Origin: CAYXLI01 sp964464925
GTDB taxonomy: Bacteria > Acidobacteriota > Terriglobia > Bryobacterales > Bryobacteraceae
Assembly (NCBI GenBank): GCA_964464925.1
Contig: CAYXLI010000007.1
Coordinates: 186,001 to 250,000 of the forward strand
DNA length: 64,000 bases
Reading direction: 5' to 3'
The notes under the pieces are model-generated. The model was not told where the DNA came from. It ran no database searches and worked only from the letters and a program-made list of their open reading frames with translations. This document shows, one piece after another, positions 23,738 to 32,940 of this stretch. The stretch's first letter is position 1. The number at the start of each line of letters is the position of its first letter. A program made the position numbers and the translations under genes.

Positions 23738-24636
23738 CAGGCAAGCCACCGGTTGGTGATGCCGCCATACGCATCGATGCGGCGATCGCGGAAGAAGGGC
23801 CAATTTCGACGGACCTCTTCCATACGCTTCGGATCGCACTCGACCACCAGGATTTCTTCTTTGTCCACGGAGGCCTGCGCGATCACCTGACCAAATGGGT
23901 CGGCCACAAAGGAAGAGCCCCAGAACTCGAGGCCGGAATCCGGTGTGCCTTCGAAACCGACGCGATTCACGGCAGCCACATAAATTCCGTTCGCGATGGC
24001 ATGCGCTTTTTGTATCGTCTGCCAGGCGTTCAATTGCGCTTCGCCATACTGCGCCTTCTCATGCGGATGCCAGCCGATGGCAGTGGGATAAAAGAGAACG
24101 TGCGCTCCCTGTAAGCTCGTCAGGCGCGCTCCTTCCGGATACCATTGGTCCCAGCAGACGAGCGTGCCTATGCGTCCGTACTTGGTATCGAAGTTGAGAA
24201 AACCGGTATCGCCGGGGGTGAAGTAGAACTTCTCGTAGTACAGAGGGTCATCCGGGATGTGCATCTTGCGATAAATGCCGAGCAAAGTGCCGTCCGCATC
24301 CAGAATCGCTGCGGTGTTGTGATAGAGGCCAGTGCCGCGCTTTTCAAAAAGCGATGCGATCACGGCCACGTGATGCTCCCTCGCCACTTTTGAAATCGCT
24401 TCGGTGGAAGGACCGGGAACGCACTCTGCCAGGTCGAACAGATCCGCATTCTCTTCGCGGCAAAAGTACTGAGAGCGAAATAACTCCTGCAGGCAGACGA
24501 TCTGCGCGCCCTGCTCCGCTGCCTCCTTGATCTTGACTAGTGCCTTTTCCAGGTTCTCACCGGGATCGGTGGAGCACGACATCTGCACCAGTCCGATGCG
24601 GAACTTCTGATCTTGCGTCGACGCCATAACTTCCAT
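23737..24636 (-). CDS. aguB: N-carbamoylputrescine amidase
   Basis: A 299-residue nitrilase-superfamily enzyme that cleaves N-carbamoylputrescine to putrescine, CO2 and ammonia. The catalytic triad is Glu51 (CLQELF), Lys124 (YRKMHIP) and Cys161 (VCWDQWYPE). Family features such as DDPLYYEKFYFTPGD and the C-terminal RNWPFFRDRRIDAYGGIT are present. A second in-frame ATG at 24627 is possible. It is translationally coupled to aguA by a 1-nt TGATG overlap, and divergent from the M14 peptidase gene. Confidence 0.95.
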   Translation of the reverse strand: MEVMASTQDQKFRIGLVQMSCSTDPGENLEKALVKIKEAAEQGAQIVCLQELFRSQYFCREENADLFDLAECVPGPSTEAISKVAREHHVAVIASLFEKRGTGLYHNTAAILDADGTLLGIYRKMHIPDDPLYYEKFYFTPGDTGFLNFDTKYGRIGTLVCWDQWYPEGARLTSLQGAHVLFYPTAIGWHPHEKAQYGEAQLNAWQTIQKAHAIANGIYVAAVNRVGFEGTPDSGLEFWGSSFVADPFGQVIAQASVDKEEILVVECDPKRMEEVRRNWPFFRDRRIDAYGGITNRWLA

Positions 24637-24654
24637 TATCCGGCGGAGCCTCGA

Positions 24655-24660
24655 TATGAT
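24655..24660 (+). promoter_or_regulatory. -10 box TATGAT of the M14 peptidase gene
   Basis: TATGAT ends 8 nt before the preferred ATG (24669), with no ribosome-binding site between. A start at the ATG itself would make the mRNA leaderless. Confidence 0.4.
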
Positions 24661-24668
24661 TGAGAACC

Positions 24669-27152
24669 ATGATCAGGCGGGCGTTCCTATCCAGCTTTCT
24701 CGTCTCGCTATGTCTGCTTGGAGCGGGGGTTCCGGCACCCAAGGAGCATTTCGGCTTCGCTCCCGGTGACGATTACAAGCTGGCCGACTACACCGAGATT
24801 AGCGGGTACTACAAGAAACTGGCTGGGGCCACAGATCGCATGAAGCTGATGGAATTTGGCACCACGTCGGAAGGCAAGCCAATGTACCTCGCCATCTTCT
24901 CTTCGCCCGAGAATCTGAAGAAGCTAGACACTTATCGCGAGATCAACCGCCGCCTCGCGCTTGGACTTGCGAGCGGGGAGGAAGCACGGCGGCTTGCGGA
25001 ACAAGGAAGGGCCATCGTGTGGATCGATTCCGGCCTGCACGCGAACGAGGTGGCGCCCGCGCAGCATTCTCCCGAACTGGCGTATCGGATGATCACGCGG
25101 GATGACGAAGAGACGCGGCGCGTTCGGGATCGCGTGATCCTGCTGCAAGTACCGGTAATCAATCCCGATGGCCTGGACCACATCGTGCATTGGTATCGAA
25201 AGAACGTAGGCACTCCGTATGAACTCGCGCCACTGCCGTGGCTGTATCAGAAGTACGCAGGCCATGACAATAACCGGGACTGGTACATGCTGAATTTGCC
25301 CGAGACACGCAACGTGAGCCGGCTGCTGTTCCAGGAGTGGTTCCCGCAAATCGTCTACAACCAGCATCAGGCACCAGCCTTCCCGGCGCGCATCTTCGTT
25401 CCGCCGTACGCCGAGCCGCTAAACCCCAACATTCCGGCGGCAGTAATGGAAGGAATCAATCTGATTGGCGCAGCGATGAAGGAGCGCTTCGCACGCGAGG
25501 ATAAGCCCGGAATCCTCTCCTACTATGGCTTTGACGCGTGGTGGAACGGCGGCCTGCGCTCCGTGCCTGCGTTCCACAATATGCACGGCATTCTGACGGA
25601 AACGGCGCTGTATGGCTACGCGACTCCGAAGACTTACACGGAAAAGGATCTGCCGGAGCGCTTTCCTAACGGGACGCTCACAAAGGAGCCGAGCGTGTTT
25701 TATGAGCGGCCGTGGCTCGGGGGCAAGTGGAACGTGCGGAGCGCAATCGAGTACATGCTGACGGCCGACTTCGCCATTCTCGATCTCGCCTCAACGCGAA
25801 GCGCCGCATTTCTGCACAAATCGTGGGAGATCGCTGCTGCAAACATCGAATCGGGTAAGAAGGGCAAGCCTTATGCGTACGTGCTTCCCATGAACCAGTG
25901 GGACACCTTCAGTACGAATGAAATGCTGCGGCGCCTGCGGATGAGCGGTGTAGAGATCCGTCGAGCCCGCGCGGACTTCTCTGCGAATGGGAAGACATTC
26001 GCGAAGGACACCTACGTGATTCCGGCGGCGCAGGCGTTCCGTGCATACCTGGTGGACCTGCTGGAGCCGCAGAAATATCCCGACACGCGCAAGCGTCCCT
26101 ATGACGTCGCGGGCTGGACGCTGAGTATGCAAATGAATGCGCAGGCCGTGCGCATCGACGAGCCATTTGAGGCCGATCTCGAACCCGTGCTGCGGATCCC
26201 GCAGCAAGACGCATCGTATGATCATCGGGACAACTCCTCGTTTCTGGCAACGGCCGACATGCTGCGGAGGAACGGGAAGGTGCGCTGGGCGAAGGACGGC
26301 AAAATCCTGCTGCAGGGTGAGGCCGGTTTCGATGATGCCGCTTATGAACTGCACAGACCGCGGGTCGGGCTCTATGAGCCATGGACAGCGAACATCGACA
26401 CCGGCTGGACACAGTTCGTTCTGGATACGTTTCGCATTCCACATGTTGAACTGCATAATGAGGACGTGCAGAATGGCGGGCTCCGCTCGCGGTTCGACAT
26501 CATTATTCTCGCTTCGCAGCCGGTGAGTTCCATCCTGCACGGTTTCCGTCAAGGTGAGCGTACGGGTGGCCGTCAAGGCCGCGGGGAAGAAGTGGCATTA
26601 CAGAGGCCGGAATACACCGGCGGCATCGGTGTAGCAGGCTTGACGGCACTACAGAATTTCGTGCTGGATGGCGGGACGCTGATCACGTTCGACACTGCAA
26701 ATGATCTACCGGCGCAGTTCTTTCCAGTGCCGGTGCGGGGACTGGCGGCGAGCAGCGAAGACAGCGGCGGATTCTACAGCCCCGGCTCGATTCTGCGAGT
26801 GAATGTTGACAACACAAATCCGATCGCCTTCGGTATGCCCTCAGATGCTTACGTCTTTTCCAGCGGCGGCCAGGCTTATGACATCACATTGCTTCCCGAA
26901 TACAATCGGGGAAACCATCAAGTGCGCAGCATAGCGACCTACGCCAGGACAAACCTGCTGGCCAGCGGCTGGATCTCCGGCGAGCGGCTTGTAGCAGGCA
27001 AGAGCGTTCTGGTGGAGGCGAATTACGGCAAAGGGCGTGTGATTCTCTACGGTTTCCGGCCGCAGTTCCGCGGCCAGACCTATGGAACGTTCAAGCTGCT
27101 GCTGAATGCCATCTACCTGGCGTCCGCGGAGAAAGTCAACGCGCGAAACTGA
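24669..27152 (+). CDS. Exported M14-family zinc carboxypeptidase-like protein
   Basis: An ~827-residue secreted metallopeptidase. The ATG at 24669 gives a signal peptide (MIRRAFLSSFLVSLCLLGAG); a TTG at 24660 is also in frame. The zinc motif HxxE is GLHANEVAPAQ with His124 and Glu127, and the third ligand probably lies in GHDNNRDWYMLNLPETR. After the ~350-residue peptidase domain a long C-terminal part contains a Rossmann-like glutamine-amidotransferase-type fold (RFDIIILASQPVSS and GGTLITFDTANDLP) and ends in VEANYGKGRVILYGFRPQFRGQTYGTFKLL, as in other large acidobacterial M14 proteins. It would act on peptides in the periplasm. The end overlaps convergent DUF481 by 17 bp. Confidence 0.88.
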   Translation: MIRRAFLSSFLVSLCLLGAGVPAPKEHFGFAPGDDYKLADYTEISGYYKKLAGATDRMKLMEFGTTSEGKPMYLAIFSSPENLKKLDTYREINRRLALGLASGEEARRLAEQGRAIVWIDSGLHANEVAPAQHSPELAYRMITRDDEETRRVRDRVILLQVPVINPDGLDHIVHWYRKNVGTPYELAPLPWLYQKYAGHDNNRDWYMLNLPETRNVSRLLFQEWFPQIVYNQHQAPAFPARIFVPPYAEPLNPNIPAAVMEGINLIGAAMKERFAREDKPGILSYYGFDAWWNGGLRSVPAFHNMHGILTETALYGYATPKTYTEKDLPERFPNGTLTKEPSVFYERPWLGGKWNVRSAIEYMLTADFAILDLASTRSAAFLHKSWEIAAANIESGKKGKPYAYVLPMNQWDTFSTNEMLRRLRMSGVEIRRARADFSANGKTFAKDTYVIPAAQAFRAYLVDLLEPQKYPDTRKRPYDVAGWTLSMQMNAQAVRIDEPFEADLEPVLRIPQQDASYDHRDNSSFLATADMLRRNGKVRWAKDGKILLQGEAGFDDAAYELHRPRVGLYEPWTANIDTGWTQFVLDTFRIPHVELHNEDVQNGGLRSRFDIIILASQPVSSILHGFRQGERTGGRQGRGEEVALQRPEYTGGIGVAGLTALQNFVLDGGTLITFDTANDLPAQFFPVPVRGLAASSEDSGGFYSPGSILRVNVDNTNPIAFGMPSDAYVFSSGGQAYDITLLPEYNRGNHQVRSIATYARTNLLASGWISGERLVAGKSVLVEANYGKGRVILYGFRPQFRGQTYGTFKLLLNAIYLASAEKVNARN

Positions 27153-28173
27153 ATCGGAAACCTGTCGTCAGGAGTACGTCGTTCTTACTGGTTCCCTCGA
27201 TGGGGTTGCTGAGATAGCGGTTACTGACGCTGGTTTGCCAGCCGATCCACTTGTTAATGGCTGTGACTGCCGAAGAGTCCAACGTCACGCGAAACTCGCC
27301 CCGTTGAGTCAGGTTCGGAAACACAGTGAGCTTTTCCTTGAGAGCGGTATTCTTCGTCAGCTTGTAAGCCCACTCCTCGCCCCCGAGGGCCTCGGCGGAA
27401 GTTCTGTGAAGCTGCGCGAATAACTCGCGATTCATGGAACCGCCGGCGAAGAAGTCGAGCGTCGTGCGCGCATTTCGAATCGTATGGTGGCCGCCGCCGG
27501 CACCCACTACGGTACGGAGATTGAGCTTCTGAAATTGATCGTGCTCCATGTCGGACAGGACAAAGAGGAAGCTATTCGTATCCACGTTGTAGTCGTACTT
27601 AAATCCGCCGCGCACCGCATTCGCGATCGGCATGGGATTGCCCTGCGTGCCATTGCGGGCATACAACGCGCTGCCGTGCAGATTGAGTTGATCCTTGCGC
27701 GTGACGCGCGTCGCGTTCAGCGCCAGGTTGATAGTCGTCGTCTCGGTATTGCCCCGGGCAGCACTCAACCCGGTGTCGAAGGACCCTTTCCAGAGTTGCA
27801 GCCAACCCGGATCCTCCAGACGTTCCTCGCGCGTCCGTTCGTCCGGGGAAAGAATCATCTTCACGGATGCAAGCGGCTGCGTCCGCAGAGTCTCGCCATC
27901 CACGACATATCCGTCCGGCTGCGTAAAAATCCTGCCCGAGACCTTCGAGCCATCCTTCAGCAATACCGCTACATCACTGGTGGAGGAGACCGCGTCCACT
28001 TTCTCCTTGGGAATCCTCACGTCGCCCAGGACGTCAGACCGAAACTGCACGCCTCCATCGTCAATCCGGATGATGGATCCGCTGAGCCGGTCGCCATTCT
28101 TCATCGTGACCGTATCGGCATGCGCTAATCCGAATAAAAGCACGAATAGCGCCAAATGTTTCAACTGCAACAA
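27136..28173 (-). CDS. DUF481 outer-membrane beta-barrel protein
   Basis: A ~345-residue protein with a signal peptide (LKHLALFVLLFGLAHA), two short SH3-like repeats (VTMKNGDRLSGSIIRI and VLLKDGSKVSGRIF) and a C-terminal DUF481 barrel (FDTGLSAARGNTETTTINLALNATRV, then aromatic alternating strands, ending in TTGFRFSFAR). DUF481 relatives include the E. coli salt-induced YdiY. The start is a TTG: GGAGG lies two bases before the TTG at 28173, so the next TTG at 28170, at a better spacing of 5, may be the true start. It follows fabG by 20 bp and is probably co-transcribed with it. Confidence 0.87.
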   Translation of the reverse strand: MLQLKHLALFVLLFGLAHADTVTMKNGDRLSGSIIRIDDGGVQFRSDVLGDVRIPKEKVDAVSSTSDVAVLLKDGSKVSGRIFTQPDGYVVDGETLRTQPLASVKMILSPDERTREERLEDPGWLQLWKGSFDTGLSAARGNTETTTINLALNATRVTRKDQLNLHGSALYARNGTQGNPMPIANAVRGGFKYDYNVDTNSFLFVLSDMEHDQFQKLNLRTVVGAGGGHHTIRNARTTLDFFAGGSMNRELFAQLHRTSAEALGGEEWAYKLTKNTALKEKLTVFPNLTQRGEFRVTLDSSAVTAINKWIGWQTSVSNRYLSNPIEGTSKNDVLLTTGFRFSFAR

Positions 28174-28193
28174 AACCTCCGAGTGCGTTTGAC

Positions 28194-28928
28194 CTACATG
28201 TACATACCGCCGTTCACGTCCAGGACGTGCCCGGTAATGTAGGCTGCTCCCTCACTTGCCAAAAATACGACTGCCGCCGCAATGTCCTCTGGCGTGCCCA
28301 TTCGTTTCAGGGGCACCGCGTTGAGGATCTTCTGCTTTACTTCTTCCGATAAGACGGCTGTCATGTCTGTTTCGACGAACCCCGGGGCTACGGCGTTTAC
28401 GGTAATGTTGCGGCTGGCCATCTCCTGCGCAAGAGCCTTTGTGACGCCGATCAGGCCGGCCTTGGAAGCGCAATAGTTTGCCTGCCCGGCATTTCCCGTC
28501 TCGCCGACGACAGAGACAATATTTATGATTCGGCCCCAACGTCCCCGCATCATTCCTTGTAGAACCTGCTGCGTAGCGAAAAACGAGCCGCTGAGATTCG
28601 TGTTCAGCACGATATCCCAGTCTTCCTTTTTCATGCGTAAGGCGAGAACATCTTTCGTGATGCCCGCGTTGTTCACCAGGATCTCCACGGTACCGAACTC
28701 TTTGGCCACCCGCGCGAACGCATCTTTAATCGAGTCCGGCGAGGCAAGGTCCAAGGCGACCAGGCATACCTCGCCCCCAGCGGCGCGTATGTCCGCTGCC
28801 ACCTCTTCCAGCTTCGCGATATCCCGGGCCGCCAGCGCGACACGGTGCCCTGATCGTGACAATGCCATTGCGCAAGCTCTGCCGATTCCGCGGCTAGCGC
28901 CGCTCACAAAAGCAACTCGATTGCTCAT
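28194..28928 (-). CDS. fabG: 3-oxoacyl-[acyl-carrier-protein] reductase
   Basis: A 244-residue short-chain dehydrogenase that reduces 3-ketoacyl-ACP with NADPH in fatty-acid synthesis. Motifs are the cofactor loop GASRGIGRACA, NNAG (VNNAGITKD), the catalytic Ser/Tyr/Lys set in INIVSVVGETGNAGQANYCASKAGLIG and the FabG-typical GFVETDM and ITGHVLDVNGGMYM. It is close to E. coli FabG in length. No other fab genes adjoin; it is divergent from ubiD with 59 bp between start codons. Confidence 0.95.
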   Translation of the reverse strand: MSNRVAFVSGASRGIGRACAMALSRSGHRVALAARDIAKLEEVAADIRAAGGEVCLVALDLASPDSIKDAFARVAKEFGTVEILVNNAGITKDVLALRMKKEDWDIVLNTNLSGSFFATQQVLQGMMRGRWGRIINIVSVVGETGNAGQANYCASKAGLIGVTKALAQEMASRNITVNAVAPGFVETDMTAVLSEEVKQKILNAVPLKRMGTPEDIAAAVVFLASEGAAYITGHVLDVNGGMYM

Positions 28929-28987
28929 ATTTGGATTTTCTGTGCCCGAAGTTCAATGATAGTAAAGAGAAGGTTCTGAACCATAAC

Positions 28988-30433
28988 ATGGCCTACAACG
29001 ACCTGCGGGAGTTTATCAGGGCTCTCGACCGAGCCGGCGAGCTGAAGCGCATTCCCTTCGAAGTGGATCCCTACCTGGAAATTACTGAGTTCGCCGACCG
29101 CTCGGTAAAACAGAATGGGCCGGCTTTGTTGTTTGAGCGCCCGAAGGGGAGCCGTGTGCCGGTGCTGATCAACGCCTTTGCCAGCATGCGCAGGATGGAA
29201 CTCGCCCTCGGAGTGGATTCGGTGGATTCCATTGCGCGCCGCATTACGGAATACCTGGAAATGCGCGTACCCGAGGGGCTTATCAATAAGCTGAAGATGC
29301 TGCCGAAGCTAGCTGAGGTCGGCTCGTTCTTTCCACGGATCGTGAGCGATGGCCCTTGTAAAGAAGTGATCCGGCGGGATAAGTTTTCTCTCCGCGAATT
29401 CCCGGTGCTGCACTGCTGGCCTTTGGATGGAGGCCCTTTTATCACGCTGCCGATGGTGTTCTCGAAGAACCCTGTCACCGGAAAACGGAACTGCGGCATG
29501 TACCGGATGCAGGTATATGACGACCGCACTACGGGCATGCACTGGCAGACCCACAAGCAGGGCGCAGAGCATCACCGCCGCCTGCTGGCGGAAGGAAAGA
29601 AGCGCATGAACGTCGCCGTGGCGATCGGCGCCGATCCGGCAACCATGTACTCGGCCATCCTGCCGCTGCCGCCCGATCTGGACGAAATGATGATGGCGGG
29701 ATTCCTGCGCGGCAAGCCAGTAGAGATGGTGAAGTGCGAGACGTCCGATATTGAAGTGCCTGCCAACGCGGAAATCGTGCTGGAGGGCTATCTGGAACTC
29801 GGCGAATCGCGCACCGAAGGCCCGTTCGGGGACCACACAGGCTACTACTCGCTAGAAGACGACTACCCGGTCTTCCACGTTCAATGCGTCACTCACCGTA
29901 AGAATCCGATTTACGCAACCACCATCGTTGGGCCGCCTCCGATGGAGGATTTCTACATGGGCAAGGCGATCGAGCGCATCTTCCTGCCGCTGATGCGGCT
30001 GCAATTGCCGGAAGTGCGTGACATCTGCATGCCGGCCGAGGGCGTGTTCCACAACATGATTTTCGTCTCGATCAAAAAATCGTACCCGGGGCATGCGCGC
30101 AAGGTGATGCACGCGATCTGGGGACTGGGCCAGGCGATGTTCTCAAAATGCATAGTCGTGGTCGATGAGAATGTCGACGTACAGAACGTTGCCGAGGTGG
30201 CCTGGAAGGCTCTGAATAACATCGATCCGGAGCGCGATATCCAGTTCGTGATGGGGCCGGTCGATTCTCTCGACCACGCCAGCCGGCTGCCGAACTACGG
30301 ATCGAAAATGGGCGTAGACGCCACGCGCAAATGGCGCGCCGAAGGATTCGATCGCCCGTGGCCGAAAGTAATCACTATGTCGCCGGAGGTAAAGAGCCGC
30401 GTGGATCAGTTATGGAAGAAAGCTGGCCTGTAA
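28988..30433 (+). CDS. ubiD: UbiD-family decarboxylase
   Basis: A ~481-residue prenyl-FMN-dependent decarboxylase. The start at 28988 is chosen because MAYNDLREFIRALDRAGELKRI is the usual UbiD N-terminus; the frame upstream of it codes nothing family-like. Family features are FERPKGSRVPVLINAF, the metal and cofactor region (NCGMYRMQVYDDRTTGMHWQTHK), the catalytic E-rich stretch ELGESRTEGPFGDHTGYYS and ATRKWRAEGFDRPWP near the end. It could act in quinone (menaquinone/futalosine) synthesis or on aromatic acids. Its cofactor maker UbiX is encoded 9 kb downstream. An 11-bp palindrome GGTTCTGAACC (28972-28982) lies just before the start. Confidence 0.93.
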   Translation: MAYNDLREFIRALDRAGELKRIPFEVDPYLEITEFADRSVKQNGPALLFERPKGSRVPVLINAFASMRRMELALGVDSVDSIARRITEYLEMRVPEGLINKLKMLPKLAEVGSFFPRIVSDGPCKEVIRRDKFSLREFPVLHCWPLDGGPFITLPMVFSKNPVTGKRNCGMYRMQVYDDRTTGMHWQTHKQGAEHHRRLLAEGKKRMNVAVAIGADPATMYSAILPLPPDLDEMMMAGFLRGKPVEMVKCETSDIEVPANAEIVLEGYLELGESRTEGPFGDHTGYYSLEDDYPVFHVQCVTHRKNPIYATTIVGPPPMEDFYMGKAIERIFLPLMRLQLPEVRDICMPAEGVFHNMIFVSIKKSYPGHARKVMHAIWGLGQAMFSKCIVVVDENVDVQNVAEVAWKALNNIDPERDIQFVMGPVDSLDHASRLPNYGSKMGVDATRKWRAEGFDRPWPKVITMSPEVKSRVDQLWKKAGL

Positions 30434-30452
30434 TCAGAAAAATGGGGGTTAC

Positions 30453-30529
30453 TGGGGTGCCTTGAGGGATTCGAACCCTCGGCCACCGGAACCACAATCC
30501 GGCGCTCTACCAGCTGAGCTAAAGGCACC
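30453..30529 (-). tRNA. tRNA-His (anticodon GTG)
   Basis: A complete cloverleaf on the minus strand. The acceptor stem is GTGCCTT (30528-30522) with AAGGCAC (30463-30457), the anticodon is GTG within GATTGTGGTTCC, and the T arm is GAGGG-TTCGAAT-CCCTC. The extra G at -1 (30529) is encoded and pairs with C73, the identity mark of tRNA-His. CCA is encoded at 30455-30453. Confidence 0.97.
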
Positions 30530-30592
30530 ACAAAGGCGACTCCTTTAGAATAACATACCGGTGGATTTCCGTATCGAAAACGGTAAACCGTA

Positions 30593-30604
30593 GCAGTATA
30601 CTGC
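30593..30604. promoter_or_regulatory. Palindrome GCAGTATACTGC before a small gene
   Basis: A perfect 12-bp palindrome, with TATACT inside it, ends 9 nt before the ATG of the small zinc-ribbon gene. It could be both the -10 box and an operator for that gene. No regulator can be assigned. Confidence 0.45.
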
Positions 30605-30613
30605 TTACAGAAG

Positions 30614-30769
30614 ATGCTGGGTAACCGCAAGATCTGTCCCCGGTGTGGAGTGGCAGATATCCGACCATCCTATTACCACAATGCGCTTGATAAGGTTCTG
30701 CGCTTCGTTTTCATAGTGCCATACCGCTGCCGTATCTGCCGCCACAGATGGCTTCGGTTCGCATTTTGA
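30614..30769 (+). CDS. Small zinc-ribbon protein (51 residues)
   Basis: A 51-residue basic protein with two CxxC knuckles: Cys8/Cys11 in ICPRCG and Cys39/Cys42 in YRCRICRHRW, 27 residues apart, which fits a single zinc ribbon. The middle is basic and hydrophobic (YHNALDKVLRFVFIVP) and could bind nucleic acid or a membrane. The gene runs from ATG 30614 to TGA 30767-30769 and ends 6 bp before the convergent acyltransferase gene. The palindrome just upstream supports a real promoter. The family is not known to me. Confidence 0.6.
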   Translation: MLGNRKICPRCGVADIRPSYYHNALDKVLRFVFIVPYRCRICRHRWLRFAF

Positions 30770-30775
30770 GGGCCG

Positions 30776-31888
30776 TTACAGCTTGAAGAAGATTTTGCGC
30801 CGGTATAACCACACGCAGATGTAGACTTGGAACGCGACAGCCGCCGTCGCCAGCAGCACACTGGTCCAAGGGCCGAGCCAAGGCTGCGTCCACCCGAGGA
30901 ATGCCTTGGCACTGGAATCGATCCATCGGTGCAAGCACTCGTGAAACAGGTAGATGAAGATCGAATTCGCACCCACCATCACAAGGAGTTCCGCCCACCG
31001 GCGGGACAGCTTTACATCGCAGATCCAGTAGAACAGGGCCAATGCCAGCAAGGTGAAACCGAGGCTGTAAATTGCGAACGACGCCGTCCAGATCTTCTTG
31101 ATAATCGGAATGACCGGATCGAGTGCGAGGCCGATCACGATACAGAGGACGCCAATCAAGATTAGCGTCCGCAGCTTCTTCCGCATGGTGTCCGAGCCGA
31201 ACAGCAGCGAGCCAGCCATCATTCCCGCCACCGTATTGAAAGCGGATGAAAGGCAGTTGATGGTCGCGTAAGAGCCGCTCCAGTTCTTGCCGAGAACCGT
31301 CCTGTCCAGCCACCAGCCGATGTTGGCGTCCTGCACCCATGGACCTTGTACTCCGGGCGCGCTGGCAAGCTCATAAATCGCGGTGTGCAAGGCAAGCAGG
31401 CCGAGACCGGCTCCTAGTTGGATCTTCCAATCGAAGCGGAGCAGCAGGAATGCCACCAGGTAAGTGAACGAAAGCTGCGCAAGTACGTTGATCAGATCCA
31501 GGTTGGGTTTACCAGCCTGAATCGAGCGAGCCACCAGGCCCCAGAAGATCAGCAGCGCACAGCGTTTCAATACGTGGCGGAGGCTCTCGCTCCACGTCTC
31601 GCCCGCGGCCCAACGGCGCGCAAACGAGAACGGCATGGCTACGCCCGCAATGAACATGAAGAACGGCTGGATGAGGTCCCAAGCCGTCATGCCGTGCCAA
31701 TCCATGTGATGGAACTGCCAGGCGAGCCAGCCTAGATTGGGATCGTTTCGGAATGCGCCGAGACCGAGGCCCTCGCTGACCATCCAGATCATCGTCAGTC
31801 CCCGGAAGGCATCCAGTGAGAACACGCGAGCCGCGCCTGTAGATGGGCCGGCCGGTTGAATCTTACGTTCGGCTGAAGCTGCCAGCAT
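30776..31888 (-). CDS. NagX-like membrane acyltransferase (DUF5009)
   Basis: A 370-residue polytopic inner-membrane protein with about 10 hydrophobic spans, related to heparan-alpha-glucosaminide N-acetyltransferase and bacterial NagX. The family start LDAFRGLTMIWMVSEG and the GMTAWDLIQPFFMFIAGVAMPFS segment with its catalytic-type Asp/His neighbourhood are present, as is GANSIFIYLFHECL near the end. In other bacteria such proteins lie with amino-sugar or glycan uptake genes. Here the neighbour is a divergent methyltransferase, 30 bp away. The substrate is not known. Confidence 0.85.
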   Translation of the reverse strand: MLAASAERKIQPAGPSTGAARVFSLDAFRGLTMIWMVSEGLGLGAFRNDPNLGWLAWQFHHMDWHGMTAWDLIQPFFMFIAGVAMPFSFARRWAAGETWSESLRHVLKRCALLIFWGLVARSIQAGKPNLDLINVLAQLSFTYLVAFLLLRFDWKIQLGAGLGLLALHTAIYELASAPGVQGPWVQDANIGWWLDRTVLGKNWSGSYATINCLSSAFNTVAGMMAGSLLFGSDTMRKKLRTLILIGVLCIVIGLALDPVIPIIKKIWTASFAIYSLGFTLLALALFYWICDVKLSRRWAELLVMVGANSIFIYLFHECLHRWIDSSAKAFLGWTQPWLGPWTSVLLATAAVAFQVYICVWLYRRKIFFKL

Positions 31889-31918
31889 GACGAAGCGTAT
31901 TATACAGGTTTATCTACC

Positions 31919-32932
31919 ATGGCGAATCCCGATAACATCCTCAATCTCATCGAAGCGTTCCGGCGCTCTAAGGTTCTGTTTACGGCCGAGTCGCTCGGCG
32001 TCTTTGACCGGCTCAGCGATGGAATGACTGGAGATCAATTGGCCACGGTGCTCGGCGCGAACCAGGATGCGTTGGAGCGCCTGCTGGATGCGTGCGCCGG
32101 CCTGGGTCTGCTACAGAAGCAGGACGGTCTCTATCGCAATACGCCCGAAGCTGAGCGGTTCCTTCGATCCGACTCGCCCGATACACTCAGCGGTTATGTC
32201 CGCTATTCCGATACAGTGCTGTATCCACTCTGGGCGAAGCTGAAGGACGCCGTGCTGGAGGGCAGCAATCGTTGGGAACAGGTATTCGGCGGCCGGGGCG
32301 CGCTGTTTGAACACTTCTACCGGCAGCCGGAGACGAAACGTGCATTCCTGGCGGGCATGAACGGCTTCGGACAGCTATCCTCAGCGGCAGTGGTACGCGC
32401 CTTCGACCTCAGCGGCTTCCGTCACCTGGTGGATCTGGGCGGCGCGACCGGGCACTTGGCCATTGCCGCGTGTGAGGCGTATCCGCAGCTCCGGGCGACG
32501 GTCTTCGATTTGCCTGGGGTGATCCCGATCTCTCAGGAATATATTTCGCAAAGCAAAGCCGCCGAGCGGCTCGCCACGCAGGCTGGCGATTTCTTCAATG
32601 ACGAGCTTCCGCAGGGCGATCTCTACTGCCTCGGGCGCATCGTGCATGACTGGAGCGAAGACAATATCATTCTGTTGCTGAACAGGATATACGCGGCCCT
32701 GCCGGAAGAAGGGGCGCTCCTGATCGCGGAGAAGATTCTGGATGAGGACCATCTTGGACCGGTTAACGCACAACTACAGTCGCTGAACATGCTGGCGTGC
32801 ACGGATGGAAAAGAGCGTAGTTTGAGCGAGTACAGGGCGCTGCTGCATAATAGTGGTTTCACACATATAGAAGGGCGGCGCACCGGAACATTGGTGGACG
32901 CGATTCTCGCGTACAAGCGTTCGGCCCCTTAG
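31919..32932 (+). CDS. SAM-dependent O-methyltransferase (family 2)
   Basis: A 337-residue methyltransferase of the hydroxyneurosporene/ASMT type. The N-terminal winged-helix dimerisation domain (~10-95; FTAESLGVFDRLSDGMTGDQLATVLG) is followed by the catalytic domain with the SAM loop LVDLGGATGHLAIAACEAYP, the FDLPGV motif and the general-base region GRIVHDWSEDNIILLLNRI. It methylates a hydroxyl group on a small, probably aromatic or isoprenoid, molecule. The A+T-rich TATTAT at 31899-31904 fits a -10 box. It is followed closely by two membrane-protein genes. Confidence 0.88.
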   Translation: MANPDNILNLIEAFRRSKVLFTAESLGVFDRLSDGMTGDQLATVLGANQDALERLLDACAGLGLLQKQDGLYRNTPEAERFLRSDSPDTLSGYVRYSDTVLYPLWAKLKDAVLEGSNRWEQVFGGRGALFEHFYRQPETKRAFLAGMNGFGQLSSAAVVRAFDLSGFRHLVDLGGATGHLAIAACEAYPQLRATVFDLPGVIPISQEYISQSKAAERLATQAGDFFNDELPQGDLYCLGRIVHDWSEDNIILLLNRIYAALPEEGALLIAEKILDEDHLGPVNAQLQSLNMLACTDGKERSLSEYRALLHNSGFTHIEGRRTGTLVDAILAYKRSAP

Positions 32933-32940
32933 AGGAACCG

